A stretch of 64,000 nucleotides of DNA from Tetrapyrgos nigripes. Lineage: Eukaryota > Basidiomycota > Agaricomycetes > Agaricales > Campanellaceae. The DNA lies in assembly GCA_013368315.1 (NCBI GenBank), contig JAACJM010000025.1, positions 496,001 to 560,000 on the forward strand, in the 5' to 3' direction. The translations under genes were made by a program, and so were the position numbers. Within the stretch, counting starts at the first letter, position 1; each line of letters starts with the position of its first letter. Positions 20,339-32,855 of this stretch are shown piece after piece. The notes below the pieces were generated by a model. It did not search any database. It worked only from the letters and a program-made list of their open reading frames with translations, and was not told where the DNA came from.

Positions 20339-23300
20339 TCAGAAATCTGACGGCGTCAGAGTGCGCGATGCCCCTTGTCTCTGCGTAATATCAATGGCAT
20401 TACCAGCGTATCTGACTCGGGCAAAAGTGCCAGACGTGCTGGTAAGCGTCGCAGATACTAACACACCATCCGACCAAGTCATGTCCACGGTAAATCCTCT
20501 TGCTCTGAACCCTTTGATACTCCCTTGCGTCCACGATGAAGGAATAGCAGGAAGAAGATGAATCTCGCCATTATGGCTTTGAAGAATCATTTCTGCGACA
20601 GCACTGGCACCACCTGAGAAATATAATGAGCACATCACCTTGCAAAAGATTCCGGAAAAGAGAGGAAAAACTCACCAAAGTTCCCGTCAATCTGGTAAAT
20701 ATCATTGATAGACCAGAGATTATCATAGGAATAAAGCTGAAGCAGCCTCTGCATGTAATAGTATGCTTTTTCTCCGTCCAACAAGCGAGAAAAGAAGTCG
20801 GCTCTCCAGGCAGTCGGCTCTCCATTAGAAGAGTCACCTCTTTGTTTAAGCGTGACCTTTGCGGCATCAGTCAGAATGGTATTGAATCGTGGATCGATTT
20901 GGGCGCTGGGGAACAGAGGATACAGTTGGCTGACGTGGTTGAATCCCCTATATGATTGCAAGGACAGATGAGTTGGTTGACTTAGAGAAAGCAGAAAGAG
21001 ACGAAAGAGAGAGACGACGATACACACTCGTTTGCATCATAATCCCGCGCGTATTCTTGAATTTGACCCAGTGAGCCGATACGGAATGGCATTAAGCGGG
21101 CCATGGTGGATGTCAGATTACTAGCAAAGTCGGAGTCGACACCGAGCATGTTGGCAAATTCCGCTGTGTGGTTGAAGAGGTCTCTCAAGAGCCTGAAGCG
21201 TAGGTCTATGTCAGGAAGAGATGGCCAAGGTGCACTGACGAATTGTCAATGGTAGAACCTGGCAAAATAATTTAACAAAAGTTAAGTCAAAAACGGGGAC
21301 CCATAACGTAGCCTCACTCACCATAAGTCAACGCCAACGAATTTCTGATCGTATGCTCAGGACTCATACTGGGGTTGGTCACGATGTACTGTTCGGGCTC
21401 TACATCCGCCGGGGCAACAACCAAGAAGTCCAAGTAAAATTCGCAGAGGCCCTTCATCAATGGATATGCTACGTCGCTGACCCAAGACGTCAAGCTCGGA
21501 TCGAAAGCGAAATGCTCCCACATATGCAGCAGCAGCCACGCAGGAGCCAAAGGCCACATTCCGTATCCTGCACCGTCAATCGGGGCCGAGTCCCGCTAGA
21601 TACCGATGTTGTGATGAGCGACCCAACCGCGGTGGATGTTGTATTCTTCGGCAGCCGTGGTCGCTCCTCGTTCAGCCATATCTTTCAGTAGATTCCAAAG
21701 AGGATCAAGGGTTTCAGCGATGTTGAGGGGTTCGCAGAGCCAAGAGTTCATCTGAAAAAACGATGTTTTTAGGTTTTCTGATGAGACAAAAGGCAGAATG
21801 ATGTACCTGCTGATTGATGTTGACAGTATGTTTGCTGACGAGGAAGCTCAATCAACGATGAACATTTTCTATGCAAAGAAGACCTGCTCACCTGCCCCAG
21901 CCAGGATTCGTAGCAGCGTTCCAGATACCTTGCAGATTTGAAGCTTCCGTGTTCCTTGAAGGGCAATTCCCAGATACCTTCCAAACTGAGTGTACAGAGA
22001 GAACACGTCCTGGTCGACATCGGCCCCACCAGGAAGATTCTTTCTCAAATCGGTAGGTAGGAAACTGTTTGATGAGGGGGTACCTGAAGGAGGAACATTA
22101 GCCAAAACATTGTACAATTCCAGCCACTCTTGTGCTCACCCAAAGATATAGAAACCCTGCTAAACAATGGTTGATAGTCGCTCAGATGTGTTTTCAATAT
22201 CTCATCGAAAGATTTTCCTCTGACAGCAGACAGAGTCGAATCGACCTTGCTTTGAGGGTCTCCCGTGATATCGTCATATCGGATGTAGTTTGTGTCAATG
22301 GCAATGACCATCAAAGCTTCGTCTGCACCAGACACTTCAAGTGTTTGGTCACCACTAAGAATAGTAGCATTGCTTCCAGAGACAGTCACTTCAACCTCGA
22401 CAACAAAGTTGATGTAACCCACAAGACCGGAAACAGTCTGTCCCATGGCAGTCAATTTGAGAATGTTGCTTGACGTAGAAACGGTCTGTGAAGCAAATAT
22501 ATGAGAAAGAGAGTCAATGGAAAAGAGACAGGACTCACTGGGTCCGTCATTGGTGTAACAAATCCCGCTGTAAAAGCAACATGCGCGCTTTCATTTGCAG
22601 AAAACCTCATGACGATGTCATTGTCGGGATTGGTGGCAAATGCTTCACGCGTGAATTGCACCCCGTTAGCCGTGTAGATGGTGGTCGCAAGAGCAGTAGT
22701 GAGATCGAGACTGTGATTAAAGTTGGAAATTGAAGCAGAAGGGAAGGTTAGTATGAGGTTGCCAGCAGCTAGAAAAAAGTACACGGGTGAGAACGTCGAG
22801 AGCATGTGCAAAAAGACATACTCTGAAACATTTGTTGACCAAGTGGTGTTGCCATACAATTGTCAGTCACCATATCTTGAGCGCTTTGAAGGTCGTCTTG
22901 CCTAGAGAAATACACAGTAAGGTCATGGTCACTTCCAAGACGTGTTTGAGCTGAGACTGACCAAATAAATTCCTGTATTTGGGGTAGAGCGCCGGGGCAG
23001 TTCTTGTTATTTGAGTCGTTCACAGAGCCAGACCAGATGCGATCCTAGTACACGCATGCGTATCAGCTTTGCGTTTCCAAGCCAAAGATAGACAAAGAAC
23101 TATGCTTACTTCGTTCAGAGGTATCACTTCGTCGGGAAACTGGCCAAGAAGCATGGCACCAAGTCGTCCATTTCCGATGGGTATGACTCCAGGTAAACTT
23201 GAACTTCAAGGCGCACAAGCAGCAAAAATTTCGCCTACTTTCTGAACGGTTGAACCACATCGTCGTTGACTGCGATCGACATAATGAGTGTGAATGCATG

Positions 23301-23401
23301 TCAAGAGTACAAGACGAAATTTGACTAACCGGTGAAGTCAACACTGACTTCATATGAGCGACTACCCCCCAAAACGTCAAGGCAGAGAGTTTCAGGAGCA
23401 T
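20339..23401 (-). pseudogene. GH95 alpha-L-fucosidase-like gene with frameshift and nonsense codon
   Basis: Secreted glycoside hydrolase family 95 gene with many short introns. Family blocks in order: IPIGNGRLGAMLLG, LNEDRIWSGSVNDSNN, QSAQDMVTDNCMATPLGQQM, PAGNL-like AAGNLILTFPS, NLQGIWNAATNPGWG, HTVNINQQMNSWL, RGWVAHHNIGI, APIDGAGYGMWPLAPAW, QIDGNFG, EIHLLPAIPSSW. Two lesions are visible. First, near 21962-21968 one base is missing, so FGRYLGIA continues in the wrong frame and NLQGIWN is reached only by a shift. Second, TAG at 21596-21598 replaces the Trp expected in NIGIWRDSAP. Both are inside otherwise well-conserved exons. A hydrophobic start (MLLKLSALTFWGVV at 23401) may be the signal peptide, but its join to the next exon is out of phase in my reading, so the N-terminus is unresolved. 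The gene is either recently dead or carries sequence errors. Confidence 0.85.
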
Positions 23402-23782
23402 TGTTGCGAGTCCACGAGCTAGCTGGCACTCGTCATTGCACGACGTCACTTATACGAGTCTGCAGAAACTCCGCTGACGTTCCAGAGCGTTTGGTAACGA
23501 TATCACCTGCGACAGTCACAGGTACTGCTCGTCTCCACCGCCCACATCGAAGACGCCCTGCACTGGATCAACTGAGCGCACAGCGGAGACTTCGGCTCAG
23601 AGGGTGCTGGTTCTGTTCTGATGCACACAGAGTCATATTTTACAACAGAGACTTCCAGTTTAGGTTCACAATGGAGGAATGAAAGCCATTGGATTCCTGA
23701 GAGCTTTTGAGGTCTTGAGATGATGATGATGACATTGATGATTGCGGAAGAGAAATAGATTGGATGGCGGTGCCCGCTTGAA
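23402..23782. other. divergent spacer between GH95 and mid1
   Basis: 381 bases holding the presumed 5' regions of the two divergent genes. An ATG-repeat run (GATGATGATGATGAC) lies near 23719. No further feature. Confidence 0.35.
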
Positions 23783-25340
23783 ATGCTACCAGAAACACTG
23801 ATATGGCTTCTTAACGCTGCTCTCGTCCTTGCTCAGTCAAGGCAGCAGGTCGCTCTAAATTCTTTTCTTTCTCTAAATACTCAGTCGCTCTCCAGTTCTT
23901 CCTTTCTGCTTCCAAGTGCAAGCAATCTCTCGATTTCGGTAGCTCTTTGTTCTGGAAATTTGGGCTCAGCAACTACGCGCTTTTTTGTCACGAATGCATC
24001 GACTACGGTGGATCCAGGACCTCAGGGAGGGACCGATGTTTTTGAGATAGACGTCGGCAATGGATTAGGGATATTTTCTGGAACATTTCCGAATGGAGGG
24101 ATTTTGGCGGTGGATAAGGGTGATGAATCGCTGTCCTTCCAGATTGGTGCTTCAGACAACGGTGAGCAGTTATCTCAATCAGTTTATTTTTTGAACCAAC
24201 ACGTTGTACAGGACCTCTACTCGAGACTCTAGAAACATTGCCGTTGTTTGGAGACTCGACTGCAAATCAAGTGCTACTCTTCTCGCCGCCTTTTGATCCT
24301 CCTTCTATCTCAGACCCAAGCTTTCCTAACTATACCCTTCCCATTCCTGGCTTAGATGCACCTTCACCGCCCTCATCTTCGCCCAATTTTACCCTTGTCA
24401 TCGCCCCCACGTCTGCGTCTACACCTCTTACATCCCTACAACAAACAGCTTGTATGATTTCATCGCAAACTTCCTCAGGACGAATTGCGAATCAGAGCTT
24501 ATGGCTCAGAGACTCGGATGGATGGCGGACGCAATGGATTTTGGAAGGCCTCAATCCCCAGACGAATTACACGGCCTATGTCGTTCAAGATAGCACCAAG
24601 CTCAGTGGACCTATATACTTTACCACCAAGACACGTATGTCCTATTTACCTTCTGAGGTATCGCATATCTGACGGAAACTACCTTTCCAGCCGCTTTCGA
24701 CTGCCCGCTCGTCGCCTCTCTACCCTACTGTCCAAAAATCTCATATGCCATCCCTCTCGCAACACCCCAGACAGACCTCTCAGTCTACGACTCGAGAAGC
24801 ATCCCGTCCTCCATCTCAGACCCTCTCATCGGCTACCTGCGCAACTTTACCAAATCCTTATCCACTTTCGCTTGTGGACGCGACTACTACTCTCCACTCC
24901 AAACATGCGCGGATTGCCAGAGAGAATACCAGACCTGGCTCTGTACAATCAGTTTTCCTAGATGTGGAGAAGCCTCACCGTCAGCTTCTGCCTCGAGCCG
25001 TTCACTTCAACGACGGAATGGCGATCAGGCAGTTCTCGCCGTCCCTGCACTGGCTTCCCAATCCAAAGGAGACCCTTCCCGAAATTCCAACTTCCCGGCC
25101 TTCGGCTCATCGTATCAATTACTGCTCCCTTGCATCGAAACATGCTTTGCAGCCGACAGAGCATGCCCCTCGTTTCTGGGATTCGGTTGTCCAGATGTGA
25201 ATTATAATGCGAATGTCAGTTATGCGGTTGGGTTTATTGATAAGATCAAGACTACGAAGGAGAGGTCTGGATTGACGGGTGCAGCGCAGGATAGATATGG
25301 AAACGTGTGGTGTAATTCTGGCGGAGGAGATCCTTTGTAA
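23783..25340 (+). CDS. mid1: Mid1-like stretch-activated calcium channel subunit
   Basis: Regulatory subunit that works with the Cch1 channel for calcium uptake at the plasma membrane and ER. Exons 23783-24161, 24212-24634 and 24691-25340 give 483 aa; exon 3 contains no ATG but is open throughout. There is an N-terminal signal peptide (MLPETLIWLLNAALVLAQS), then a beta-rich, glycosylation-prone region (NLS, NAS, NYT, NFT, NQS, NVS sites). The C-terminal part carries the cysteine-rich Mid1 signature: FDCPLVASLPYCPKISYAIP, TFACGRDYYSPLQTCADCQ, REYQTWLCTISFPRC, LLLPCIETCFAADRACP and FLGFGCPD. Yeast Mid1 is about 550 aa. The gene appears intact. Confidence 0.9.
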
Positions 25341-26438
25341 GATTGGTGTGGGCCGAGTACCACGCTGAGGACGCTCTATATACTAGATACCCGGTTGTAA
25401 GTTACGATATATTATGCTCATGAGTTCTGCAGATCTAAATAAACTACTGCGAAACCTACGTGTGGTATGAGGAAAACAGTCAACACCTTCACCTCTTGCA
25501 CAAGTCAGGACTCTGTGCTTTAGTAGGCCAATCCCGGGCAGAGAATAGGAGAATCAGGCAACGCTGCATCAAATTTATACGCCGAGGTGGTCGGTTGAAC
25601 GGAATAGGACCAGCAGTGATGGCCACCAGCCTTGAAAGCGAGAAACAGGAGACCAAGAGCAAGTAGCTACTTACTACCGACAGGGATTCACTATCTCGGT
25701 ACGGGGCTAATAAAATGGTCACCGTCAGTATCAGAGAACATGACAAGTAGGATAAGTCGACCTACATGGGCGGACGTTCTCTTATACGTTCTCGAGTTAA
25801 TCCTGTCGCCAGCAGCTAAGGACCAGGATCCGCATTTGTGACGATTTCTGGATGCACTCTAGAAAGGCATTGCTGTTTGACTGTGTATTTGATCCTTTAT
25901 GAGCTCTTGAAAGAATCATTGTGAAATCTGCAGGGAGTGCTAGACTGGTGGAGCAGTGGAACTTGAAGGAACGATCACGCGGTGTCGACGTTTCTCAATC
26001 ACACCGTGCACGAACCGCGATGACCTCCACCTTGCCTCAACATCAACGCATGTATCAAAATTGCAACTACTCTGTCGCAGAAATCTTTCTAGCATGCACT
26101 ACAAGCCTCTGTTTTGTCGCTGAAGAATTTGCGGTCGTTCGATGCCAACTTCTTCCATCACGATGACCTCGTCCACTATCACCACAATCCTTCTTTCTCG
26201 ACGCTCTGGCGAGCTCTTAAAGCTTTCTGTTCTCTTCCCAGACCACTGAATCAACCTAGAACGGGAACTCTGCCAGAGGTTCAGAGACACGCTCCTTGCA
26301 ACGCAGTGCCTCCAGGAGCGCTCCTATCCCAGAGATTTTGGAAGATAAAAGCAGGTCCATCCTCGCCGAGATGGATCAGACATAGGATTATTCCTTACTT
26401 CCATCCACTCAGCACCTCTCACAACTACTCTGCCCACA
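25341..26438. other. intergenic region, no gene supported
   Basis: About 1.1 kb between Mid1 and the HAD gene. A possible TATA-like AGATAAAAGC lies near 26343, about 95 bases before the HAD start. Nothing else recognised. Confidence 0.35.
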
Positions 26439-27497
26439 ATGAAGCATACTCCTACCACTCACTTCAAATTCTACTCTACGGCTGCTATCTTTGACCTGGT
26501 GAGTCAAATCCTTTCTCTTCGTCCTCCACGGTCACTCATCGTATCATTAGGACGGCACTTTGACCGACACCATTCCAGATGTCCCCGCTGCCTCCTCTTC
26601 ATACAACTCAGGTACCTGTACACCTGCATTCACACCTGACGATTCACCATCCAGTTCTCGTCGTTCCTCCATTTCATCCATTGCCTCCATTGCCTCCACG
26701 AAACCTCGGCATTCCTCGTTTGGCACCGAGCTTCAGAAGAGCTTGTCTCGACTATCCAATAAACAATACAACGAGAGCTTCACTGCTCGCAAAGTCGACT
26801 CTACCCCTGTCCGCCGTCGGCCTGGCGCGAAGGCTCTACTCCAGTCTCTTCCTGAAGGAAAGTTTGGTGTCGTGAGCTTTGGTTCATTGGATTATGGTGA
26901 ATACCTCCTCTCGTCTTGCCATCGTGCACGATTTGCTGACGCTATCTATCCTCTTTTTCAGTGCATGATTGCATGTCTCGTGCCGGACTCCCTCATCCCA
27001 AGGTCACTGTCACCGCTGAAGACAGTGAAGGACAAGACAGTGCCCAAATTCAAGCCATTTCGCTCGCTGCTATCCGTATGGATGGTGCCAGTCTTTGTTT
27101 ACCAGCGCAATGCGCCGTTTTCGTAAACTCACCTGAGGGAATCCGAGAAGCTATTGCTGACGGTGCTGGTACAATCATCGCTGTTTGCGGTACCTACAAC
27201 CGTGAACAACTCGAGGACGCACGACCTCACTATGTTGTCGACAGTTTAGAGGCAGTCCAGTGCGACGTATTGGAGTCGGGTGAGCTGGAGGTCCATGTTT
27301 GGGTTCCAGAGGTTCCAGAAAACAGTCAAATGGAAAGGAACATGCTACCCAAGCTTCGGACGCGGGATGTTTGGGAGGGTTTGCTACGTTCTAAGACACT
27401 GTCTCCTCTTTCTCCTTCCCCTCTTCGACGCAGATCCATCTTCGTTGAAACCTTACCTGCTTGGTTACGGGATGCTGACGTATGGGACGAAGAATAG
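26439..27497 (+). CDS. HAD-superfamily phosphatase (sugar/glycerol-phosphatase type)
   Basis: Exons 26439-26498, 26551-26896 and 26962-27497 give 313 aa. Motif I of the HAD fold is IFDLDGTLTDT, with Asp19 as nucleophile and Asp21; intron 1 falls exactly inside it, between DL and DG. Motif II is probably FGVVSFGS and a later VFVNSPEGIREAIADGAGTIIAVCG block corresponds to motif IV and the C-terminal strand. Compared with fungal glycerol-3-phosphatase or 2-deoxyglucose-6-phosphatase types (about 250 aa), this one carries a serine-rich insert after motif I (residues about 28-65) and a C-terminal extension of about 60 residues. The motif IV acidic pair is not convincing (NSPEG), so activity may differ from the standard. 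No lesion in the frame. Confidence 0.75.
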
Positions 27498-27711
27498 GAG
27501 GAACACGAAATCTATACTGGGAGTAGTAGTTCAGTTCTGTATTATGCTTTCTCGAGCAAAACATGGAAATCACACAGATCTTTGATCAAGTTGACCGGAT
27601 AAGTCTTTGTCGAAGTGACAATAGTTTGTGAGGCGACGTAAGAAAAGAAGACATCGATTGTAAAGCTTGACTCGTACAAGTGATTGTAATTGATACATGA
27701 TGCATGTTCTC
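27498..27711. other. short spacer between convergent genes
   Basis: 3' regions of the HAD gene and the carboxylesterase gene. No feature seen. Confidence 0.35.
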
Positions 27712-29945
27712 TTATGTTTGCATCTCCCCGTTAATGCTATGCCAAAATGCGCAATGCTCGTTTAATTCTTGGGATATCTGCTCCATACCAATTGCTGCGG
27801 GACGGAATAGGATTCTTGGATTTCCGTCATTTGAGGTATCTGTTACGGCCTGTGCAACGAATAGAAAACGAAGTGGGTACAGTTCATGATAACGAAACAA
27901 CAATCAAAAGTAGTTTGAGCACTCACATTCCAGGTAACACCTGAAGAACTCGAAGTTGGCTTTCCAGTGGTGACAAACGAAGTAAAGAATTCTCTCATTG
28001 CCTTGAACAATGCCTGGTCATTGGCATCTGCATTGGCAGGTGTGTCTGCTGGGAAGAATGCTGCCAGATCGTTTCCGTGGTTGGATCCCAGATGGGGATT
28101 GTCGTAGCTGGTAGAGGCATCGGTCAGTGAAAGCTCTGTAGCCAGAAGCGAAGAAACCCACTGGTATTGATACGCTGCCAACCGAGCACTCGTCGCACTG
28201 GCCGTGATCAACCCGGCCGTACATATATATCTCGCCTCTCCGTACATTTGTTGACCTTGTCGATCAAACGAACCACCAAAGTCGCTCAACGGGTACAGAT
28301 TCAGGCCCTTGTTGAATGAACCTTGTGTAAACGTGTTCCACTGCCCTTGAATGAAGTTGAAAACTGTCGACTCGTTAGCGTTGGGTGAAGCAGTGTTGGC
28401 GGCGGGATTTGGAAGACCCGAAGACCAGCCTGCGCCTTCGTTTGTGTTGGAGCTGATTACAGAATGGGATAGACAGTGAGGAGGATAGTTACGCGCGTAA
28501 TTTGATCACACATACCCAAACAATACAGGAACCTTTGCAAATTCCCCACTCGTGAACCCTTCCACTGGTCTTGTAGCAATAAAGTCGCCGTCGAACAACG
28601 GAGAAAAGTTGAATAGAGTCGAAGTACGGTTTGCGACCAGTGCATTCCACCCATTCGTCAAGGCACTCAAGGAGGCGGAACGAAGACAAGCCAGGGTGTT
28701 GGCGTTGGCACCACATCCTCTGCATGAAGGATTTACGTCATTAAAAACGCGGCAGATATTTCACAAGAGGATACTCACGCATTGGACGAAAATAGGTTGA
28801 ATATGCCTTCGATGTAATCACTGTCAAAAGAAGGTGTAAAGCTGAGAGAAGGGCTGTCGCCCATGGCTGCATGGAAAAGTCCTTCTGGGTTACCACCATT
28901 CGCTAGGAGATGGAACATTGTGCTTCCAGCTCCTGCAGATTCTCCCCAAATGGTGACTAGCGATAGGAGTGAAGTAAGCATTTTGTGATGGTCAGAGTCA
29001 GTTAAAAATCCACCTTTGGAAGGGTCACCCCCAAACTTAGATGCATAACGTTGGAGCCATCTTAGAGCAACTCTCTGTACTCTCGTTCCGTGAATAGATG
29101 TAATCGCAAATAAGAAGACCTCTTACCTGATCTTGGAGCCCAGCATTAACTTGGCCATTCGCCTTCAGTTTAGCCCCGCCTGTGAAATCCGGTTAACGAC
29201 TATCTGTCCTATATTTACGAGAGCTTTCATACCCAAAAAGCCCAAGGGACCCAGTCGATACGCGAATGAAACAAACATAATTGGGTTTGCTGAAGACTGT
29301 ATGAGCAGCCTTGGGTCAAAATCACGTGTACCTCCGCTTTGGAAGCCACCACCTGCAAAAATAGTAACGTAAATTTGAAATTCTTGAAACGAAGAACAAA
29401 TCATACCATGAAACCAGACCATGATCGGAAGCTTTGCGTTACTCGGCGTTCCAGAAGGAACAAAAATCTATGACGGTCTCTGCATGAGCCGACCGAGAAG
29501 TTTTGAGGATAAGACACGAACATTTCCGAAAAGGCAATCCTCAGATGTACCACTTCCAGTCTGGCCTATCGAAGCGCATATGGGTGCAAACTGCGAGAGG
29601 TGATTAGAGACAAGTTCTCATGAAGATGACACGCTACCCACTGCTGTTGCATTAACTGTACCCAGGTTCGTTGAGGGAGGAGACACTGCAGCTCGCCATC
29701 GAAGATTTCCGGTTGGAGGATCAGAGAAACGAATTCCCAGAAAAGATTTTACTCCCGTCGATGGGCTGTCAGTTCCTCTGAATGTGCCGTCTAAGAGATG
29801 GTCAAGAAACATTCTCATGCAGGAAGTAGATGCGACACATACAATCTAGAGTGACCGATGGCTGTTGAGCATATGCCACGAGACAGGGGAGTGCTAGGGC
29901 TGAGAGTATCAGTTTTGCTGGCGACGGTAAGGGGAATGTCATCAT
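27712..29945 (-). CDS. secreted type-B carboxylesterase/lipase
   Basis: Multi-exon alpha/beta-hydrolase of about 540 aa. It starts at the ATG at 29945 (first exon to 29843) with a signal peptide MMTFPLPSPAKLILSALALP. Exon 2 (29790-29642) has GVKSFLGIRFSDPPTGNLRW. Then GTSEDCLFGN and, after an intron with donor GTTCGT, FVPSGTPSNAKLPIMVWFHG (the oxyanion region), YRLGPLGFLG, LRWLQRYASKFGGDPSKVT and the nucleophile elbow TIWGESAGAGS. The acidic catalytic residue fits NTNEGAGW, and the His fits SNHGNDLAAF. The last exon encodes LFRPAAIGMEQISQ and ends at 27712. All exons can be joined without a lesion, so the enzyme is probably active. It is a secreted esterase acting on unknown esters, possibly plant-derived. 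Confidence 0.88.
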
Positions 29946-30954
29946 TGTCAGGACGAGAAATAACTCTGCATTATTTATGCGCGCCCTAAATGCTTCGATG
30001 CGGCAGTCAGTCATTTCCGTCGTTCCGTGAATGAGAGTTTTTTAATATGCGACGCATAAGCTGAGGTCGGCTGATCGCAATGACGACTGAGGGAAACAGA
30101 AATAGAAATCGATGAGGGAACGAGCTGGTCAATAATCATGGCGTAGGATAGTGGTAGAACAAAATAGGAAGCAGTCTACCTCAGTGCCTGACCAGGAATA
30201 TCGCGAGGGAAAAGGTCAGAAGGTCATTGAACCATGTTGGCCTTTTCTGAGGTTCCTGGGCTCGTCATTCAAAGGCCAGAATTCAGCTGCAGGCTGGGAA
30301 CAACTCTAGTGCAACGGCATCATTGTGCACGACAATGGTGGCCGCCATGCGGTCAACTATACCGGAACGTTTGTGCCTAGTTTTCCACCCGTAGAAATGA
30401 AAGCAAGGAGACTCGGGTAGTCCCAAAAGTTCGAGTGCTTAAGCGCTCAAGGTGGAGACAAGAATACGTGGACGTGGATGATGATGGTCGGCGCGAGGTG
30501 CGATGAGTCACGGCCTGAAATTTGAATTTGAAAGCCGATGCACTGTGTCTTTTTTTACACCCTCTTGGTACTCTCCTGGCACCCGCTATCATCGCTATAA
30601 ACCTCCTCTGAGGTTCCCCATCTGTCGGAAGATATAGGCGCTGGATTCAAATGAACACCTTATCTCCCGAGACGGGCTGAGGGGACCGTCTGAATCAAGT
30701 CACAGACATCCTAGCTGGTCGGAGTAGCCATATCAACTTGATGGTAATGGCAGCTGAGGACTATGGTAACCAAGGCGAGTAAAGCGGTCTCATCGACAGA
30801 AATGGTCATGAAGGCCTCTTTTAGCCGCTAGATGCACGAGTTGTACTACTGGTATAATAAAAGAGTACATTTCAAACCCTCAAACCTGTTTCTCCATCCT
30901 GTCGCGTTCCGGTATCCTTGCAGCCAGCCCCTTTCATCCTAACTGGTGGAAAGA
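29946..30954. other. divergent intergenic region
   Basis: Upstream of the carboxylesterase (-) and F-box (+) genes. TATAATAAAAG at about 30851-30861 may serve as the TATA region of the F-box gene. No gene seen. Confidence 0.35.
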
Positions 30955-32855
30955 ATGTCCATGCCAGATGTACCAGAGGATATATGGCGTTCTATTGCCA
31001 ACTTGGTTCCAAAGCACATACTGCGTAATATGTATGAGGTGAACGGCACTTTTTATGACCTGGCGATGAACGAGCGCTATCGAGAAGTCAACTGCGATCG
31101 GCTTGACAGTACAATGCGGAGACTCTTGGAAGAATCGAGGTAAGTACTTACGTCCAGCGCTCCTCTGTGTTTTGCTAACGCATTTTCTTCACAGTTCTAC
31201 AATAACTCAGCCAATCCGGCCAGTCGCTTCCCGTGTCCGTGTTTTCAGAATGAGACTCTACTTCATCCAGAAGCTCATCCATCTCCAAACGCATCACCTG
31301 CTTCATCCAAACGACGTCTTCACCTCACCCACCTTTGTGTCGCTCTTTTCACTCTTACAGAGTTTTCCGAGACTTAACGAATACCACATTGACTGGCACA
31401 ACCTACCTACGATTTCCGACCCTTTGCTACAACTGCTCGTCCGTCCTTTCATATATCCCAACCAACTTCGGAAAGTTTCTCTCGATATTGGAATGGAAAA
31501 ATTTCACGCTTTCGCTTCTTTTCTCTCTCAACATGCACCTTTGATTGCACTTGAAGAACTCTCCCTGATTCTCCGACACGAGGGACAAGTCTTCAACGGG
31601 CCGACCCATGCAAACGCATTTCATAGTTTGCTTACGAGTAACACCATTCCTTCATTCATCACGCAATCCCAAAACCCCAACACCCTACGCTCCCTTACTC
31701 TTGAATTCACTCATGCCGAAGATTTCTCCTCTGTATTCTGGTCCCTCGCCCAATGTGAGTCTGTTGGTCAACCAGCCTTACGCCAGCTCCAATCTCTCAC
31801 CCTCTCCATCCCAACTCCATCTCCACGACTCGGCGATCCCGCAGCCTTAGCTGCTTTCATCTCAGCCCACTCTGCAACGCTCACTGACCTGACTCTCCGT
31901 GGTCAATGGGAACATAACTTCGAACTAGGTCTCTCTGGACTCCCGAGTCCCTCATTCTCTGCATACATCGAGAGATGTTTCTCTCAAATCTCTCTCCCAA
32001 ATCTTACTTCTCTTTCGATCGCTACAACGTCTTATCCCATTCCGACGGCTATTGCTGTGGTAGCCAACTTCGTTGGGTCGTTGACAGAGCTGGATCTGAC
32101 GGGAAGTTACATGAGTTTCGTTGATGTTGAAGAGCTTGTTGGGGTCTTTAGAGTGTCTCTCTTGTTGGGCCAGCGTGCAGGGCAATCTTCGTCTCCGCCG
32201 TTGAAGGTCTTGCAGATCGGTCCTCTATCACTAAGCCCACAGCTCGTGGATCTATTGGCTGAGGAACTCCCCGGATTGAGAGAGCTCAACATAAGGGTCA
32301 GGGACGCGGTACCTCACAAGGACGACCAGCCTGTTTATCACGGACTCGGGCGATTTGTGGCAGGGAGAAAGCTTAGAAAGCAGATGCCGGAACAAATCGT
32401 ATGTTTTTCACCTACCTTCATTGCTGGATCTCGTCAAGTAATATTCCTTTTTCACGTCTTCTTCCTCTACACAGCATGCATTCTTCCATGAAATGAAAAC
32501 TCGTCTTTACGCCGACTGGCAACTCGAGGAGATTGGTGTTTGGAAGTTTGACACTAGATTGCAATTTCAGCGTCAATACGCCAAGCTGTTTGCGAGATGT
32601 GTGCCAAGTATCAGATTCCCCGAATCAGTGCGCAAGGAAGCTATGATCTCATCTGAGGAGCTTCCAATGCTGTCGTCGCCATCTGCTTGTGCGGTTGAAG
32701 CGTCGGTTTTATCTGCGTCTGTATCTCAGCATACCCTTGCACTTGCTCCTTTGACGGATGACGTCCCAACGGTCTGCGGATGGTGTGCACTCTCTGATGC
32801 AGGATTGAGTACTACTACTAATGGTTCTGGATGTCGATGCAACGTCATCCGTTAG
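30955..32855 (+). CDS. F-box / leucine-rich protein
   Basis: Exons 30955-31139, 31195-32398 and 32475-32855 give 589 aa. The N-terminus has the F-box pattern of basidiomycete proteins: DVPEDIWRSIANLVPKHIL, then YEVNGTFYDLAMNERYREV. The middle 350 residues hold irregular leucine-rich units (for example LRSLTLEFT, LQSLTLSIP, LTDLTLRGQW, LTSLSIATTS, LTELDLTGSY, LKVLQIGPLSL, LRELNIRV). Such proteins serve as substrate adaptors of SCF ubiquitin ligases; the target is unknown. The ATG at 30955 is chosen because the frame starting at 30946 opens with GTG. The last 40 residues are serine- and cysteine-containing and less conserved, so the exact C-terminus is less sure. The family is large in Agaricomycetes. 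Confidence 0.82.

Noticed and set aside
21353..23682. Several plus-strand frames inside the GH95 gene
   Set aside because: They are antisense shadows of GH95 exons.
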